Positions 32,365 to 44,701 of a DNA stretch of 64,000 nt are shown here, in pieces; position 1 is the first letter of the stretch, and each line of letters starts with the position of its first letter. The notes below the pieces were generated by a model. That model did not search any database and was not told where the DNA came from. It was given only the letters and a program-made list of their open reading frames with translations. The translations under genes were made by a program, and so were the position numbers. This stretch comes from Crambe crambe (taxonomy: Eukaryota > Porifera > Demospongiae > Poecilosclerida > Crambeidae). The stretch lies in contig OZ004582.1 of NCBI GenBank assembly GCA_963924555.1, positions 9,519,927 through 9,583,926 of the forward strand. The letters are read 5' to 3'.

Positions 32365-34171
32365 TCAGCTCTTATCGGTATGTTCTTTGATAACTTTGAG
32401 CAACTGTTCTGCCAATTCAGCAGTTTTCACTCGCAGGAGGTACGTCACTGGCCCCTCCCCCACACTCAGTGGGGGGTTGGGGGTGGGGCATACAAGGAGA
32501 ACACTCTTCTTATTGGTCCACATGGGCATGTTGGCGACCACCTTGATGTTCAGCAGAATACTCCCCAAAGACGTATCATTCCTCATCAACAGATGAACAC
32601 TCCCCCCAGATGCACTTTGAACTTTCAGAGTTCCAACCCCCAGGTCTATGTACTCCGACCCCTTCTTGTAGAAAAGTTTAGTCCTGACAGTGAAGAGGGC
32701 ACCATCGTCATTTGAATCTGATGGACTGCTGAGATTTAGCACGGGAGGGGAGGAGGTACCATCATTTACAGACCCAGTACCATTCATATTGGTTGATGAT
32801 TCCTTATCAGTCTTTGGTTCCACTTCCTCCACCTCAGCAACTGATCCTACCTCACTCTGACTGTCTGCTAATACATTGTCAAAGAAGACTGATTGATTGA
32901 TTTGGATATCAAAGCACTTTATTTTCTAACCGTTTCTTGTTTCAGAGTCCTCTCCTTCACTCGTGCTACTCTGCCTCATGGAAGAGGAGGTGTCACATGA
33001 CTCCTCTGACTTGTCCGTGTCTGTCTCTATTGTGATGTTGTACTGCACAGAAAAGTGTGAGAAATAAGGTATCATCATTTCAGCCTTTATAGTTGTCCAC
33101 AGCTGTTGTCCACTTATAGCACGGCTAGAAATGGTCACTGATCATTTTCCAACCATTTGTTTGACCAAATTCAACTTGAATTGGCTCTCCTATTTTCAAA
33201 ACTGTGCCAAATGAGAGCATAAAATATCCTATCCAGACTTCTGACTGCACACAATAATGGTAAATAAAGAGCACCAACCTTTTTGTCAATGTTTGAGAGA
33301 TGAGTCTCGTAGTCTTTGAATATGGGAGTGAGGTCCACATAGGGGTTCTTATCTACATGTTCACTGATCCATTGAGTGACACTCGTATTTAGACTACACA
33401 GTTGCTTCAGGTACTCGTCATTGGGTGGGGCTGACCGAGTGGGAGGGGTTGAGGTTGCTACTGAAGTAAGGGGAGCAGAGAGGGAAGAACTAGTTGCCGA
33501 TTTACTGGAAATGGGCTGGAAAGGTGCTGCATAAGATGCAGTGAATTGAAAAAATAAATTTTCCTCCACCAGTGGATATACCCCCTTCCCTCACATTATA
33601 ATTATTACAGTCCTTAATTTGTATCCCAGACTAATTTCTTAGCCACCTCACCTTGTAGTCTTGTGCAGTCTGGCCCATGCAAGACTACTCACCTTGTGTG
33701 CTGGAAGAGGAAAAATTTATTTTCGTTTCCACTGATCCACTGGAGGAGGAACTTAGTGACTGCTTGAGTTTAGCAAAGATTCCCCCTATCCCAATCCCAG
33801 GAGATGATGATGATGACGCCTGATCCAAGCCACGTCCCCTCTTTGCCTTCTTGATACTGTAGAGGAAAGAAAGAAAGAGGTCAGCAGGGGCCATAACACA
33901 ACTAAATTCATCATCCAGTTCTGACTAGATCACTGACTTCACTTACATTCTTTGTTGTATCTGTTCTTGACTGGCTATTTCGAATTCCCCTGCCTGAAAA
34001 AGGAGAAGGAAAAAATTCCAAATAAAGCGCACTATTCACACCGGAAGAGAAAGTCTCTACATGTATATCAGATGGGGCCTTGGAATTTTTATGACAGACC
34101 TCTTCCTGCAGTGTGTCTTGTTCCTCAGCATTGTCAGAAGTTAACTGAACGGCCGCCCCTCTCTTAGACAT
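32365..34171 (-). CDS. NUP50: Nucleoporin NUP50
   Basis: NUP50 sits on the nuclear basket, binds importin-alpha and Ran and helps cargo release. Exons 34100-34171, 33947-33993, 33693-33856, 33279-33526, 32931-33042 and 32365-32867 join in phase to 381 residues. The N-terminus (MSKRGAAVQLTSDN, then IIKKAKRGRG) matches the importin-alpha-binding segment. The middle block CSLNTSVTQWISEHV...NPYVDLTPIFKDYE is the NUP50 signature. The C-terminal Ran-binding domain runs from about residue 245 (VRTKLFYKKG ... LGSILLNIKV ... YLLRVKTAELAEQL). The linker regions contain no FG dipeptide, unlike vertebrate NUP50 with its few FG repeats, and the protein is about 85 residues shorter than the human one. Tail-to-tail with the receptor at 30845. 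Confidence 0.95.
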
Positions 34172-34749
34172 CTTGTTAACAACGTTTCAACAGCTGAACG
34201 TTGAATACCAGCCCCGCCCACTAATTGATTTGGCGGGAAAATCAAAATCCTATGAATGCACTATGTGAAGATTCTTTGCATACTTGACAATTGCACTAAT
34301 GAATCCACTTGGTGTTGCCATGGGTAGCCAAACATCACATGCCCCACACAATAGCTTGCACTGGGAGTGACAAGTGGCCACCAGACATCAGCTATCCTAG
34401 TCAGTATTAACATAGTTCTATCTAGCTAGGCTGACTATACTGCAGCAGATCTTTACAGTAGCAGAGAGTTGGAGATGTGAATTCTACTTACTACAAGGTA
34501 TAATTATATAATATGTTGTGTAGATAATAGCTAACTATAAGCTTACAGTGAATCTTACTAGCTTAAGATTGTAAGTAGCTGATATAGCTAAAAGTGACAA
34601 AAATTAAGTGTAAAAAAAGTACATCACCTTAGAGGATTATACTGGGAAATATCACAAGTCTGTTGGTCAGTAACTATTCACACGAGTGCCGCAAGATTTA
34701 AATCTATACATGTGTTAGCTATGCTAATAATCACTTCTCTGTAGAATCA
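34172..34749. promoter_or_regulatory. Divergent intergenic region between NUP50 and the Ser/Thr-rich receptor
   Basis: This 578-bp interval holds the start regions of both genes. The NUP50-proximal part (34190-34245) is GC-richer and includes CCCCGCCCACTAATTGATTTGG, an Sp1-like and CCAAT-poor stretch. The rest is AT-rich. No coding segment is seen, though a 5' UTR exon of the receptor may end with TCTGTAG just before the ATG. Confidence 0.4.
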
Positions 34750-37700
34750 ATGGCTGCATTTCACTCTCAAGTGCTATGGATGACTGTGGTAGCTATGGTT
34801 CTCGGGTGGCCTGTTAATGCGGCTGAAGGTTTCAGCGGTGCAACAGAAGACATCTCCACTCCATCACTGGAAATAATGGAGTCAAGTACAGTTGCTATGT
34901 TACTCTCACCAAGTGTAACTCCAGAACCGCTTGAAGACAATCCCTTTCTCATGACTGCAACCCCTGAGGTGGAAAATTCTTCCACTACTGTGATAAATGT
35001 TTTCTTTGCACTAGAATCAACCGAAATCTTCCCTGAGCCGACATCTTCAAGTTCAATTGCTAACCCTAGCTCAGTTTTACCCATTTTCTCCAGCGCCCCT
35101 GTCATTATAACAGCTACTGAAACCTTTCCCGTCTCATCAACATCAAGTGACATGTTCTTTCAACCATTAGAACCTACTGTTGAACTTCAGCCTTTCTCCA
35201 TTGCCACTCCAACTTTAGCCAGCAGTGAAGAATTTGATATCTTGATGCCATTCTCCAGTGCATTTTCATCTCTGTCCACTAGTGAACTGAACCCAAGTTC
35301 ATCCTTCAATGAATTTCTTCAACCGTTTGCCACAAGTGAGATGAATGATCTTCCATTGAGTACCCTCTTCCACTCTATCCCAGCCCCCAGCCCTCAACCC
35401 TCATCACTACCCCCAGGTGACATCACACCTCATCCAACTGATGAGTCTTCAGATCTCCAAACAGATTTCTCAATTCTTCCGAGCTTTGAAGTAACGGATC
35501 TTAGTGATGTCCCAACCTTCACATCACCACTTTTCCTGGAACCTACTTCCACTCAATTGAATGCAATTCCCTCAGATTCTCTAGCTGAAATGTTACCTTC
35601 AATTTATAGTGTTTCCACCTTACCACAATTCACTTCTCCCTCATTAATATCCTTTCCTTCTCCAGTGAGTTCTCCATCACCACATCCCCCTCCATCACTG
35701 CCTCTCTCATCTTCACTTTTGATGGCAACACCTTCTAGAACACGGAGCACACTTGTGGACGAGTTACTCCTCACTCCTAGCAGTGGTTTGAGCACATCAG
35801 ATGACGTTGATATCGTATTTGTTACTCCCACTGAAAGTTTGAACTTAGTCCCTGAATCTTCAGCTCAATTCTTGACTGTTCAATCCACAATTTCATCAAC
35901 AAGCATTAATCCTGAGAGTATGATTCCTACATCATCCTCAATGGAGGATCTGCTGATACTACCAACACCTGAAGCCAATTTCAGCATTGCTGTGTCACCG
36001 ACATTATCGATAGCTCCTTCTGAAGTAATGTTATCTTCAGCTTCACCATCCACACACCCCACATCTCAACTTGTTGACTTCATGCCGTTATCAACACAAG
36101 CTATTCTACAACCTTCTCCTGTAACATCATCCCCAGAAGCTCCCAGTCTCATGTCCATTCTAACTCTCCTTCCAACCAGTGAAATTCAACTAAAAGTGAC
36201 TTCCCAGGCATCCATTCCTCTCTTGACCTCAACTCTATCAGACAACATAGCTGGAGCTTTGACTACAACCATTCCACAACCTTCTTTTTCAGTAGAACTT
36301 ACTTCAGATTTGCCACTCACTACTTCTTCAACAGGCAGACACTTGTCCAGTTCAGTTCCTCAAAGTTTTGAAGTTTCAATGAATGTCATTCCAACATCTC
36401 TTGATACTACATCAACACCAATCGCCCCAACCCCAACCACCACCGCAAATACAATTCTCATACCTTCGTCTCCTTCACTCAGTCAGGGAGATCTCATCTC
36501 CATGTCATCTGTAGCTAGAAATCTCACCAGCAGTCTCACAGACCTGCCCCCATCAGCCCTAGTTACAGACGTGGCTTCTCCACTCAGTGTAACTGGAGAC
36601 ATAACTCCCACACGAATGATAACAAATGTCATCAGAATTACCCTTGACACTTCACCAGATGTTGTCGTACCCACTACCACTGTGCTTAGTATGACCACTT
36701 CCCCTGTCATCTCTCTCCAGGAGTCTCTTCCTTCCTCCTCCTCCCCCCTTGTCGCTTCACCTCCCTCCTCGTCCTTTGTATCCCTCCCTCTATCTCTCCC
36801 TATAACAAATCAGCCATCATCCAGCAGACAAACACCCCTATCTTCATCTTCTTCTCCTGTAATCCAGTTTTCATCTATTGGAGAGATATTTTCAACATCT
36901 CTCCCTCAGATTAGCCAATCTTTGGTGACTCCCTTGCTAACTACTATCCAACCACCTCTTCTAACTACTTCATCTAGTGTTCTTGCCACACCCATTGCTA
37001 CTCCCACCCCCTCCCTCTCCCCCTCTCCATTCATTTGCCCCTCCTTCCATACTCCAAGCATCCCCATAGGCCAGACGCAATTTGTGGACATCGGGTTAGC
37101 ACTGATTTCCTCCGAACACTCTGCCTTAGTTGTACCCAACCATCCAAGAAGATGCAGCCTTGAGGCAGCCATGGTTGATGTCTTCCTACAGGGACTTGAA
37201 GCCGACCAGGGGATTGGTAGAGGACGGAAAAGGAGACAAGTCAGGAATCCCAACTATGATGCCGATGTGAGTTGTTGTGGATTGGTTTTATTGTAGATTA
37301 ATGGTGGATATGTCAACTTTATCCTTTTATTGGGCCGACACCTTGCAGTGGTTGAAGGTATCAGGTTCCCGATGGGGTCATAATAGTGTACGTTTGTTCA
37401 CTGAAGTATGATAGCCTCCCATATAATATTGTGTAGTTAATATTATTTCTTTGGTCATTGTGTGATCCATTTTCAAGTAATGATTGATTTATGATTTCAA
37501 GTTCTTGGGCATATAATGATATGGAGGAAGTGATGGGATGCTTTGTTAAGCACGATAATATCAGAACAAATTACATAATATGTCGTAACAATGCCTAGCT
37601 GCTTTGGCATGTAGAGGAGCTAGTGATGATGAATCTTTGCTATTTAGCTACCTGAGTCGGTTCATCTTTATTATTGTCTCTTTCTTGTATCCACAGATTT

Positions 37701-40700
37701 CAGTGGTGGGTGCCATTTCTGGTGGCACAAGCATCATCACCTTCTTCATTCTCAATGCCACAGATACTACCTCTGACCCAATCCCGGTCCCAGCAGTGGT
37801 TGTTGCCATGGCATTCACTGCTGCTAATGTCCAGGAGATTGATTCATATCCAGTCAGCAAAATTAGCTACTAATTTATTTATTTACAGTTGCTGTTGATG
37901 CTTATTTGTTTGTTTTCCACAGATAATCACTGCAGCTGCTCCTCGTGAATTAATGGTGACGTTTGCTACAAACTCCACCCCTGTTGCTACTAGTTCCATC
38001 CTGGTCCCACTGGTGGCTGGAGTGGGTGGGGCAGTGATCTTCCTGCTGGTGATCATCACTCTCTTCTGCCTGGTCTTCCTCTGCTACCAGAAGAAGAAAG
38101 GACACTACACCCCACAGGTCAAGAATTCATGTTGTGCTTGGTCATTAGGTAGTAAATTGAGGATTACCATTCAATCTTTGCTTCAAGTGGTCCCCTTTTC
38201 TAGATCTTATTTTTTTGTTTTTTTTGCAGGTTATGGAGACTGGACAAACTTTCTCACAAACTAGAGACTTTGGGACCTTTTTCCAGAATAATGTGGCAAT
38301 TCAGCATGGGACACCTGTTGTAGGGAGGGCAGAGCCGGATAGCAAGGGCCCGGGGAAGGCCGTGTCCCTCTCACGACTAGCAAATGGTTGGGTAGAGGGG
38401 ATGTCACAGGACAGACCTCCATCAAAGGACCTTCAGGTACAATTACCATAATCACTGCTAGCTAAAATGGTTTTTAACAAAACACTCATATATATGAATC
38501 TAAGCATTCAGCATGATGTCTAGATTTGCTTTTGTGTTAAAACCCAAATCAGTCACAAAAAATTTTCAGCTATTTTTATATAGACTTGGGGGAAAATACC
38601 GAAAAATGGTCAAATTTTTTATGAGGCCAATAACACTCAAATATGAATCTAACCATTAGGTTCACTCTTGACTGTTAAAATCTGAATCATTCACAAAAAA
38701 TCTTATCACAATTGAATCACATATCACATGTCAGGTTCCAGCTGCTCTATTTGAGCGTGTGGCTCACTATGACACACCCCCTCCCACCGGTCCCTCTCCT
38801 CCAATCAGAGGCCTGCGTGCACGCTTCCGCAACTCTGTGGCTCCTTCTCCCTCCACCTCCAACAAGAGTCAGAGTTCCGAGGGCACAGTGCCAGCTGCTT
38901 TACGTCCCAGTCGCCCCTCAGCAAGGAGTGAGGTGGCAAAGAAGCTACGAGAGGAAGCACTTAGACTTCAAGAGGAGCAAGAAGAAAAAGAACTGAAACT
39001 CCGTCGCAAGGTAATCAACAGTGGGATAATTATAAGTAGCTACTTATGATTTATGATTCTTCCCTTCAGGCAACTCTTGAGCGGCTGATGTTGCAGTCTC
39101 GAGAAAGAGACTTACAGTCTCAAGGGGCCCCTCGCAGTCGTCGCAGGAAACGAGGCACCATTGTCCCCATGGATGGGGAGCTGGAGGAACTGCCACTCCC
39201 TCCAAGGCATGTGCGAGCTAATAGGAGCCGAGGACAAGGAGGGATTGAATTAGAGGTAGAGTTAATAATATCTTTGATGATATGCAAGATAACTTAATTA
39301 ATGGTTGAATATTTCATTCTTTAGCTGGATGCTGCTCTAGGTGACATTGAGACCTCATCTCCTCTGGCCACACCCTTTACAGAACTGCCAGCAGCAACAT
39401 CACCACGCCCCTCAACCAGACCATCCACAAAGTAATTATTATAATGCCACTCCTCAATAATGTAGCTAATTCCCTCTAGAGAAATGCTCTAGCAGGTCAG
39501 TGGATGTTTCAATTAGTCTACTCCACAAAATGTTCCAGTGAATGTTTCAATGCACTCCATGGGATTAGACACTTTCTTTCATCTATTACTACTAAATGTT
39601 TCACTGTTGCAGGCGGCGAGTACGCAAGAAGACCAATCGAGTTGGGCCTACCCAAAATACCGATGGTTACGACTCCACTGACCACAGACAGAGACCACCC
39701 CTCTCACGTCAATCCAAGAGGTTTAAAGGTGGGAGGAACCAACGTGGGAGACCGTTTACCCAACAGAGTCTCGTGGGACCGGGAGGGGGACGGATTTCAC
39801 GGGGGATAGCTTATGATACTCAGCAAGAACTTGCATGGTTGGACACTGGAGGAGGAGGTGTCCAACTCATGCGCTACCAACCCATTCTCCCCCCACCCCC
39901 TCCCTCATACTCCCTCCCTCCACTCCCTGCACAACACTCCATCGTCCAAGTGCAGCCACACCCACAAACACACCCCCACATGCAACACCCAGCCCCTGCA
40001 CCTGTTCAGGAGAAGCTGCCAACTCTGGCCCCTCTTCAGAGTCAAAGCTACACACAGAGACAGCTGGAAACTTACTTCAGGGTAAGATATCAGGCTATGC
40101 ATTAATATGATGGTGAAAGGGCGGGGCTCCATGAGATCATAATTCATTATCTAGAAACAATGACATGAGTTTTTTATTTGCAGATCCATCAAGAGATGGA
40201 GAAATTGCAGCTCCATCGCTCAACACCAGCACCCAATAAAGCAGAGGCCACACCTCCCGCAAAGGCCACTCCTCCTTTGAAGAAGAAGACAGGGGAACAC
40301 AAAGAACAGGGACAATCAGGAAGAAAGGAGGAAAAGAGGACAGAGAAAGAGGACTTGCACATTGAAGCAACTGACATCGGTTGGTCCAAATTAGTAGATC
40401 ACAATCATCAACTCTCCTTCTAACACAGTTCACCTTTTAGTGAAGGATCCCTTAATGAGGAACATCGTAATGTGTTACCCTGCTTAATGTGGGACCCCTC
40501 AACCCATCCCTTAACTTCTTTATCTATCACCTATCGGGCTACATTCTTCCACTGTTAATGACGCTGGTCTATTTATTCTTCATTGATTCTATAGGAGCTG
40601 AAGCAGAGAAAGCTGAGACTACTGATAATGACGATGATGATGGAGCTTCGTCCAAACTGCACCCGTCCCCTGCCCCTCCTTCTGACCCCACCCAAGTCCC

Positions 40701-41349
40701 CCCTGACACCACTCTAGATGACTCCTTCTCTTCCACCTTACACGACCTCATGCAACAGATCTTCAATGCTTCAGGGGGTGGGACTAGGGGACCAGTGGGC
40801 GGGGCTAGAGTCCCCCCTACTCTCCCTCGGGAAAACTCAGTGGAACAAAGTACTTTACATCATCCACACAGTGAGTCAGTTTCAAGAGGCTGGCTGTTTA
40901 TACAGTGGAACCTCCGAATAATAGAATTATAGTGCAATAACCTCAGAAGAATCACTCTTGTCATTTTCTTTCAGTGGCATGGCATCCAGTTTCATCTCAA
41001 TTGAGTGGTCCTTACCAACTCTATGCACCTCCTCCTGCTTCTCACTACACCACCTCCTTCAGGCCTGCATACACACCCACTCCAGGACAGATCTTGTGGG
41101 CACCAACAGAACCACACCCCATGGCCCCACCCACTGCATCCAACCATGTGAACACACAAGTAAGAATAGCTACCAATAAAATCAACTGTTCAAAAAATTT
41201 TCTCGGTATAGATACTCTCTCCTGTTCAGCTGGCACAGCTGCGTCGTAACCAGGACTACGGTTACCCTGACCAGGAACATTACAACCAATCTCCACAGCA
41301 CTTACCATCACATTCCCAAGTCAGGAGCCAAACAGACCCATTCCAATGA
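34750..41349 (+). CDS. Large Ser/Thr-rich (mucin-like) single-pass receptor with furin-type site
   Basis: Twelve exons join in phase to 1,629 residues: 34750-37266, 37697-37852, 37923-38117, 38230-38436, 38735-39010, 39070-39255, 39325-39431, 39613-40081, 40184-40379, 40595-40870, 40975-41159 and 41230-41349. A signal peptide (about 1-25, VLWMTVVAMVLGWPVNAAEG) comes first. About 740 residues follow that are over half Ser, Thr and Pro, fit for dense O-glycosylation. A conserved-looking block (FVDIGLALISSEH) ends in RGRKRRQVR, a furin-type site at about 828. After a small domain a TM helix lies near 917-940 (LVAGVGGAVIFLLVIITLFCLV). The cytoplasmic part (about 690 residues) has a charged helix (VAKKLREEALRLQEEQEEKE), basic RSRRRKRG, and Pro-rich segments. 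The layout recalls KIAA1549-type proteins, but I cannot show homology. Ligand unknown. Confidence 0.8.
38480..38715 (+). repeat. Degenerate two-copy repeat in an intron
   Basis: Two copies about 145 bp apart share ATATGAATCTAA.CATT and, further on, GTTAAAA followed by AATCA.TCACAAAAAAT. They are diverged. No coding content. Confidence 0.4.
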
Positions 41350-41496
41350 TAGACACACACCATGAGTACACTATTGTCAACTTGCGTTCCCCATCATATC
41401 ACATTTCAGATAATAAGTGTGAAATACAATCATAAAAAGGCGCATATGCTTATGAACTTTGACCTTTACATGTTACTAGTTCTTTTAAAGTGAGTT

Positions 41497-43416
41497 CTAA
41501 AATGCCACGTACATATCTTCAGTGTAGCCGAGCTTCTGCAGGTTGGGCAGGCATGCATACTTTATCATGGGAGGAGGACCACACATCAAGATCTGCGTAT
41601 CAGGTCCAGGAGGAGGAAGGTGCTCCTTGATCATCTCATCACTCACAAAACCAGAACTGTACTTCCAACCTTTACACCAAGAAGATGAAAAGAAAGATTT
41701 AGATCAGAAATTCTTCTGCTCACCTTCATTTGGTCGGTCAAGGGTGTACCAAAGTGAGAACTTGTCATTTTCGTCCATCTTCTCCAGCTCTTCTCGCAGT
41801 AAAATATCATCCTCTGTCTGAAGAATGGTAGAGAAATTGGATCATATTAAAACTAGAGACGACAGGGGTGAAGATCAGGGTATACAGTGGACCTCATACT
41901 CTGAAAGAGGACAAATCTCGCAACAAAGGACAACTAGCTATACAAAATAACCTCAAAAGAGGACAACCTCTCAAAAGGTTGGGTTCAAAGAGGTTCCACT
42001 GTGTATGTCAGCAAGGATTTTACCTGGTTGGCAAAGAGGAGAGATACTTGAGTGTTGTCAAGGTCATCCTTGAGGATGGCCTGGATGATCTGGAACATGG
42101 GGGTGATCCCCGTCCCCCCAGATATCAATCCTATATTCCCTGCTTTCCTCATCTGCTCTGGCTTGCCGGGAAGCTTCACCCTGTGAAGGGGAGAGGAGGG
42201 AAGGTTAGGTGCTGTAAAATATTTATTCAAAAACAAACCTGATGTATCCATTGCCGAGGTAGATAACTTTCCCTGAGGGTCCACGTATATCTATAGTGTC
42301 TCCTATGGCAAGGGAGTCCAAGTGTTGACTCATCTTTCCACCCTCAGGGAACTTGGGATGAATATTTGGACCATAGACCTGTAATAGGATTCATAGACAG
42401 CTCCAACTACACATCAATTTGTCCCCGGGCCATTCAATTTGATATATCAGCTTATGAATTGTATTTGAACACACATAGACTATAATGTCTGCCCTGGTGT
42501 GTTATATACCTTGATCACTAATTCAAAGAAGCCTACTTCATCGTTGGAAGTGATTGGTGTGTAAGGACGACTCACTGTCTCGCCTTTTATGCTGGCACTG
42601 ATGTACATGTGATTGCCTGAGGGAGGGGAGGGGAGAAGTGACAAGATAATGAAATGTTGTGGATTTTTCATATTATAATTGCACTAATAGTCAAGTAGAC
42701 ATTGAGTTACCACCATAATCACATACGAGCTTAGAGAAGAGGCAATGACCATGAGCTTAGAGAAGAGGTAACCAAGGATGACCACCATTATTGATCACTA
42801 TAATATACCATGAGCAAGCTTAGAGATGTGAGAACCAGAAGGTACATGACATGGAGTAACTAACAATGAACCACGTTAATTTGGCACACCATAAGTTAGC
42901 AAACTTCCTACACTTTCACCTTTGGTAATGGTACTGAAAGTAGTATGCAGCCAAGCTGAAGGTTGTCTCTACTATTCAGCTCAGCTGCATGCAAGCCAGC
43001 TCACTCCATAATGGAGAACACTCACCCACGGGCAATCCAAGAACATGCTTTGGAGTCTGGAGGGCAAAGGTGAACTTCCTGGTGTCATGACTGACATTTT
43101 TCTTCTTGATGAGCTTGAAGGGAATTTTATCGATGGGATTCAAAGCCACCGGTCCCTTGAGGGGCAGTGGACTAGGGGGGCCAGGACTCTTCTGCCTCTG
43201 TTTTTTTGATTGGGTGTCTCTTCTGGTTATGTAGGCAAGAGCAAGTGCTGCTCCACAGGCTGCTATGGCAAGCAGTATGACTCCACCATACCCACCCAAT
43301 GCCTGCAGCCAAGAATATCATCATCATCACTCTGTAAGCTAATATTGCACCCCACCTCCCACTGCCAGGTAATCAACGTGCACCCAAGCAGTCATGAGTC
43401 TCACCTCTATTTGCAT
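41497..43416 (-). CDS. CYB5R3: NADH-cytochrome b5 reductase (CYB5R2/3-type)
   Basis: The flavoenzyme passes electrons from NADH through FAD to cytochrome b5 at the ER and outer mitochondrial membranes. Exons 43405-43416, 43026-43302, 42510-42616, 42239-42378, 42024-42180, 41724-41817 and 41497-41669 join in phase to 319 residues. The first coding exon is only 12 bp (Met-Gln-Ile-Glu). A membrane anchor follows ([18 protein letters not shown]). FAD-binding motifs are [10 protein letters not shown] and [16 protein letters not shown] with RGPSGK. NADH-binding motifs are [11 protein letters not shown] and MCGPPPMI. The C-terminus ends EDMYVAF, like the family's VF end. Paralogue choice (CYB5R2, 3 or 1) is not certain. 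Head-to-head with TMEM86 across 255 bp, and tail-to-tail with the mucin-like receptor (147 bp between stops). Confidence 0.95.
41885..42001 (+). mobile_element. Pogo/Tigger-like MITE in a CYB5R intron
   Basis: About 117 bp with ends CAGTGGACCTC (one base short of the family end) and GAGGTTCCACTG. Internal words AAGAGGACAA and CAACAAAGGACAAC match the copy at 24158-24302. The left flank is TA. Confidence 0.7.
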
Positions 43417-43671
43417 GGCTCCTTTTATCACACACCTTTTCTCGCGCGAACAAAGAGAAATTGGCAAAAGGTCGTCATTGTAAAAAAAAAAGCGTGCGTG
43501 AGCGCATGCGCATGGCAATGCAATTAATATAATCTCCGGCAGGCTCCACCATACCATGCATCCTTTGTAAACATTGAGCAGAAGTCTCCCTCGCTCGGCC
43601 TGGCTTAATCTAGCCTGCTGCAGTGCTGTGTTACTATTCAAACCTACTTGAAGCCAGTGTTCCTCATCGCC
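43417..43671. promoter_or_regulatory. Divergent promoter region of CYB5R and TMEM86
   Basis: The start codons of the two genes are 255 bp apart. The interval has CpG-rich words (CTCGCGCGAAC, GCGTGCGTGAGCGCATGCGCATG) near 43441-43513, including a GCATGCGCATG motif like an NRF1 site (consensus GCGCATGCGC). Divergent spacing and CpG content support a shared promoter. Confidence 0.55.
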
Positions 43672-44613
43672 ATGAAGACTAGACTCAAGGCAGGACTCAA
43701 GTTTGTCGCTAACATTCTCAGACTGGACTTAGACCAGGTAAGGGTAAAATACCCTGTGTCAGTGAGACTATTCATTGCCTAGCTAGTTCCATAAACTAGT
43801 AGATATCGATTCCATTAGGTTTTATCTATCTATTTAGCTCCCCTAGCTAGATTCCAGGTTCAAATAGAACAGTGAGATGTTTCAATATGGTTTTGTGGTA
43901 GGTAGCTTTTCGATGGTTTGGAAAAAGCCAGTGAATAGAATGGATTGTCACTACACGTTCAAATTATTGAAGGATCTTGTATGATATCTGTTTGAGAATC
44001 TATTGCTTTTAATGCATCATCTTAATATAAACTCTTTGAATATAATGCTTTGGGAATTAATTTTTTTTTGGTTTGATTCATCATGAGATACAGAATGTAA
44101 GATGGACATATCAACACTATGTTCACAAAAATGTAGCACCTGAGGACTCAGTGGAGAGTTGATTTTAGTGGGTCATGGTAATATTTCTGTCGTACTGTGC
44201 TATGACATGGATGTGCTGACATGGAAAGATCAACTACTTAAAAATGTATTACTTGTCATTTTCCAGTCTGTACTAGCCAGCACTGAACCCACCTAACTTT
44301 GAACTGAGAAACCTGGTATATGTATGTAACGGTTGGTGGAAGTTACTGACCCTTTCCAGTATTGTATCCTGTGTGTGTGTGTGTGTGTGCAGATTCCAAA
44401 GGAACACTAACAAACTATTTGCATGAAAACAGTCGGAACTTGATACTAGGTCATAGGGTAATATATCCTGCCAAAATGATTTGGACCAGTCTTAGTTAAT
44501 TTTGCTTCAAATGGAGACCTCCTTGTTTGGAGTCACGTCTGATAGAAAATGGAGTCAACTATAATAAGATGACTCTAAATCATGTGATGTGCATATTATT
44601 ATGCCATGTCTGG

Positions 44614-44701
<88 letters not shown>

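Noticed and set aside
34767..37253. Several long minus-strand open frames opposite the Ser/Thr-rich exon
   Set aside because: They are antisense shadows of a low-complexity Ser/Thr/Pro-coding exon; none has a domain or splice context.
39835..40147. Alternative frames in the Pro-rich exon of the mucin-like receptor
   Set aside because: Low-complexity overlap; only the frame in phase with both neighbouring exons was kept.
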